Origin: Candidatus Aminicenantota bacterium
GTDB taxonomy: Bacteria; Acidobacteriota; Aminicenantia; Aminicenantales; Aminicenantaceae
Reading direction: 5' to 3'
DNA: 6,163 nt
Assembly (NCBI GenBank): GCA_030620655.1
Contig: JAUXEH010000179.1
Coordinates: 1-6,163, forward strand
Under the pieces are notes generated by a model. It searched no databases and was not told the DNA's origin. It worked only from the letters and a program-made list of their open reading frames with translations. Position 1 is the first letter of the stretch; each line of letters begins with the position of its first letter. Shown in pieces: positions 5,877-6,163 of the stretch. A program made the position numbers and the translations under genes.

Positions 5877-6163
5877 ATGGAAAAAGTACGGATCGGCATC
5901 ATCGGCGTTGGATACCTGGGCACCCAACACGCCCGCATCCTTTCCTACCTGGAGGGGGCGGAGCTGCGGGGCGTGGCCGACATCGATCTTAAAAAATCCA
6001 TGATCATCGGCAACCGCCACGGCGTGCCCTACTACCAGAATTTTACGGATATACTGGACGAGATCGATGCAGCCATCGTGGCCGCCCCGACTTCAGAGCA
6101 CTTCAGCATCACGGAGAGGCTGCTCAAGGAGGGGAAATCGGTGCTGGTGGAAAAACCCATGAC
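5877..6163 (+). CDS. Gfo/Idh/MocA-family NAD(P)-dependent oxidoreductase (3' partial)
   Basis: Enzymes of this family oxidise or reduce sugars and nucleotide sugars with NAD(P). The 95 complete codons seen cover most of the N-terminal Rossmann domain: RIGIIGVGYLGTQHA (5-19) with the GxGxxG dinucleotide loop, GVADID (32-37) with Asp35 at the end of the second strand (usually an NAD preference), AAPTSEH (69-75), and VEKPM (91-95). Lys93 of the EKP motif is a catalytic or substrate-site residue of the family. The C-terminal domain and substrate site are outside the window. The ATG at 5877 gives a start five residues before the nucleotide fold; no Shine-Dalgarno precedes it. Its place after lpxA and lpxI suggests a role in lipid A or surface-sugar synthesis. 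One candidate is GnnA, the UDP-GlcNAc 3-dehydrogenase for 3-amino lipid A, but this part cannot show the substrate. Confidence 0.88.
   Translation, partial: MEKVRIGIIGVGYLGTQHARILSYLEGAELRGVADIDLKKSMIIGNRHGVPYYQNFTDILDEIDAAIVAAPTSEHFSITERLLKEGKSVLVEKPM

Noticed and set aside
1..6163. Mobile elements, CRISPR arrays, tRNA/rRNA genes or an unknown defence system
   Set aside because: No transposase, long terminal repeats, spaced repeat arrays or RNA-gene signatures were seen. Every gene belongs to a known envelope-biogenesis family.

Overview
The window is a single-strand (+) run of seven genes from the outer-membrane biogenesis neighbourhood of a diderm (Gram-negative-type) bacterium. In order they are: the 3' part of lolD (lipoprotein-export ATPase), bamA (outer-membrane protein insertase), skp/ompH (periplasmic chaperone), fabZ (hydroxyacyl-ACP dehydratase), lpxA (first step of lipid A synthesis), lpxI (UDP-2,3-diacylglucosamine hydrolase) and the 5' part of a Gfo/Idh/MocA-family oxidoreductase. 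The composition is GC-rich with mostly G/C third positions, and the genes are tightly packed. LpxI in place of LpxH, lolD directly before bamA and an oxidoreductase after lpxI recall Desulfobacterota ('Deltaproteobacteria') and some Acidobacteriota-like or Nitrospirota-like lineages. The sequence alone does not settle the phylum.

Layout: lolD runs off the left edge and ends at 620. A 189-bp gap (621-809) follows, holding a palindrome, a T-rich stretch and an extended -10-like motif just before bamA. After bamA (810-3164) comes a 40-bp gap with a strong Shine-Dalgarno, then skp (3205-3744). From skp on, genes overlap: skp/fabZ by 29 nt, fabZ/lpxA by 14 nt, lpxA/lpxI by 22 nt. After lpxI ends at 5800, a 76-bp AT-rich gap carries a 9-bp direct repeat and a consensus extended -10. 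The oxidoreductase then starts at 5877 and leaves the window at its EKP motif.

Functionally, LolD, BamA and Skp handle lipoprotein and outer-membrane protein delivery. FabZ, LpxA and LpxI supply fatty-acid and lipid A chemistry. Together they link production of the two outer-membrane components, protein and lipopolysaccharide. The usual lpxD between skp and fabZ is missing here.

I see no mobile element, CRISPR array, tRNA/rRNA or plainly foreign segment, and no clear undescribed system. The most useful leads are the possible GnnA-like role of the terminal oxidoreductase (3-amino lipid A), the lost lpxD slot, two promoter-like motifs close enough to start codons to suggest leaderless transcripts, and the repeat cluster before the last gene.
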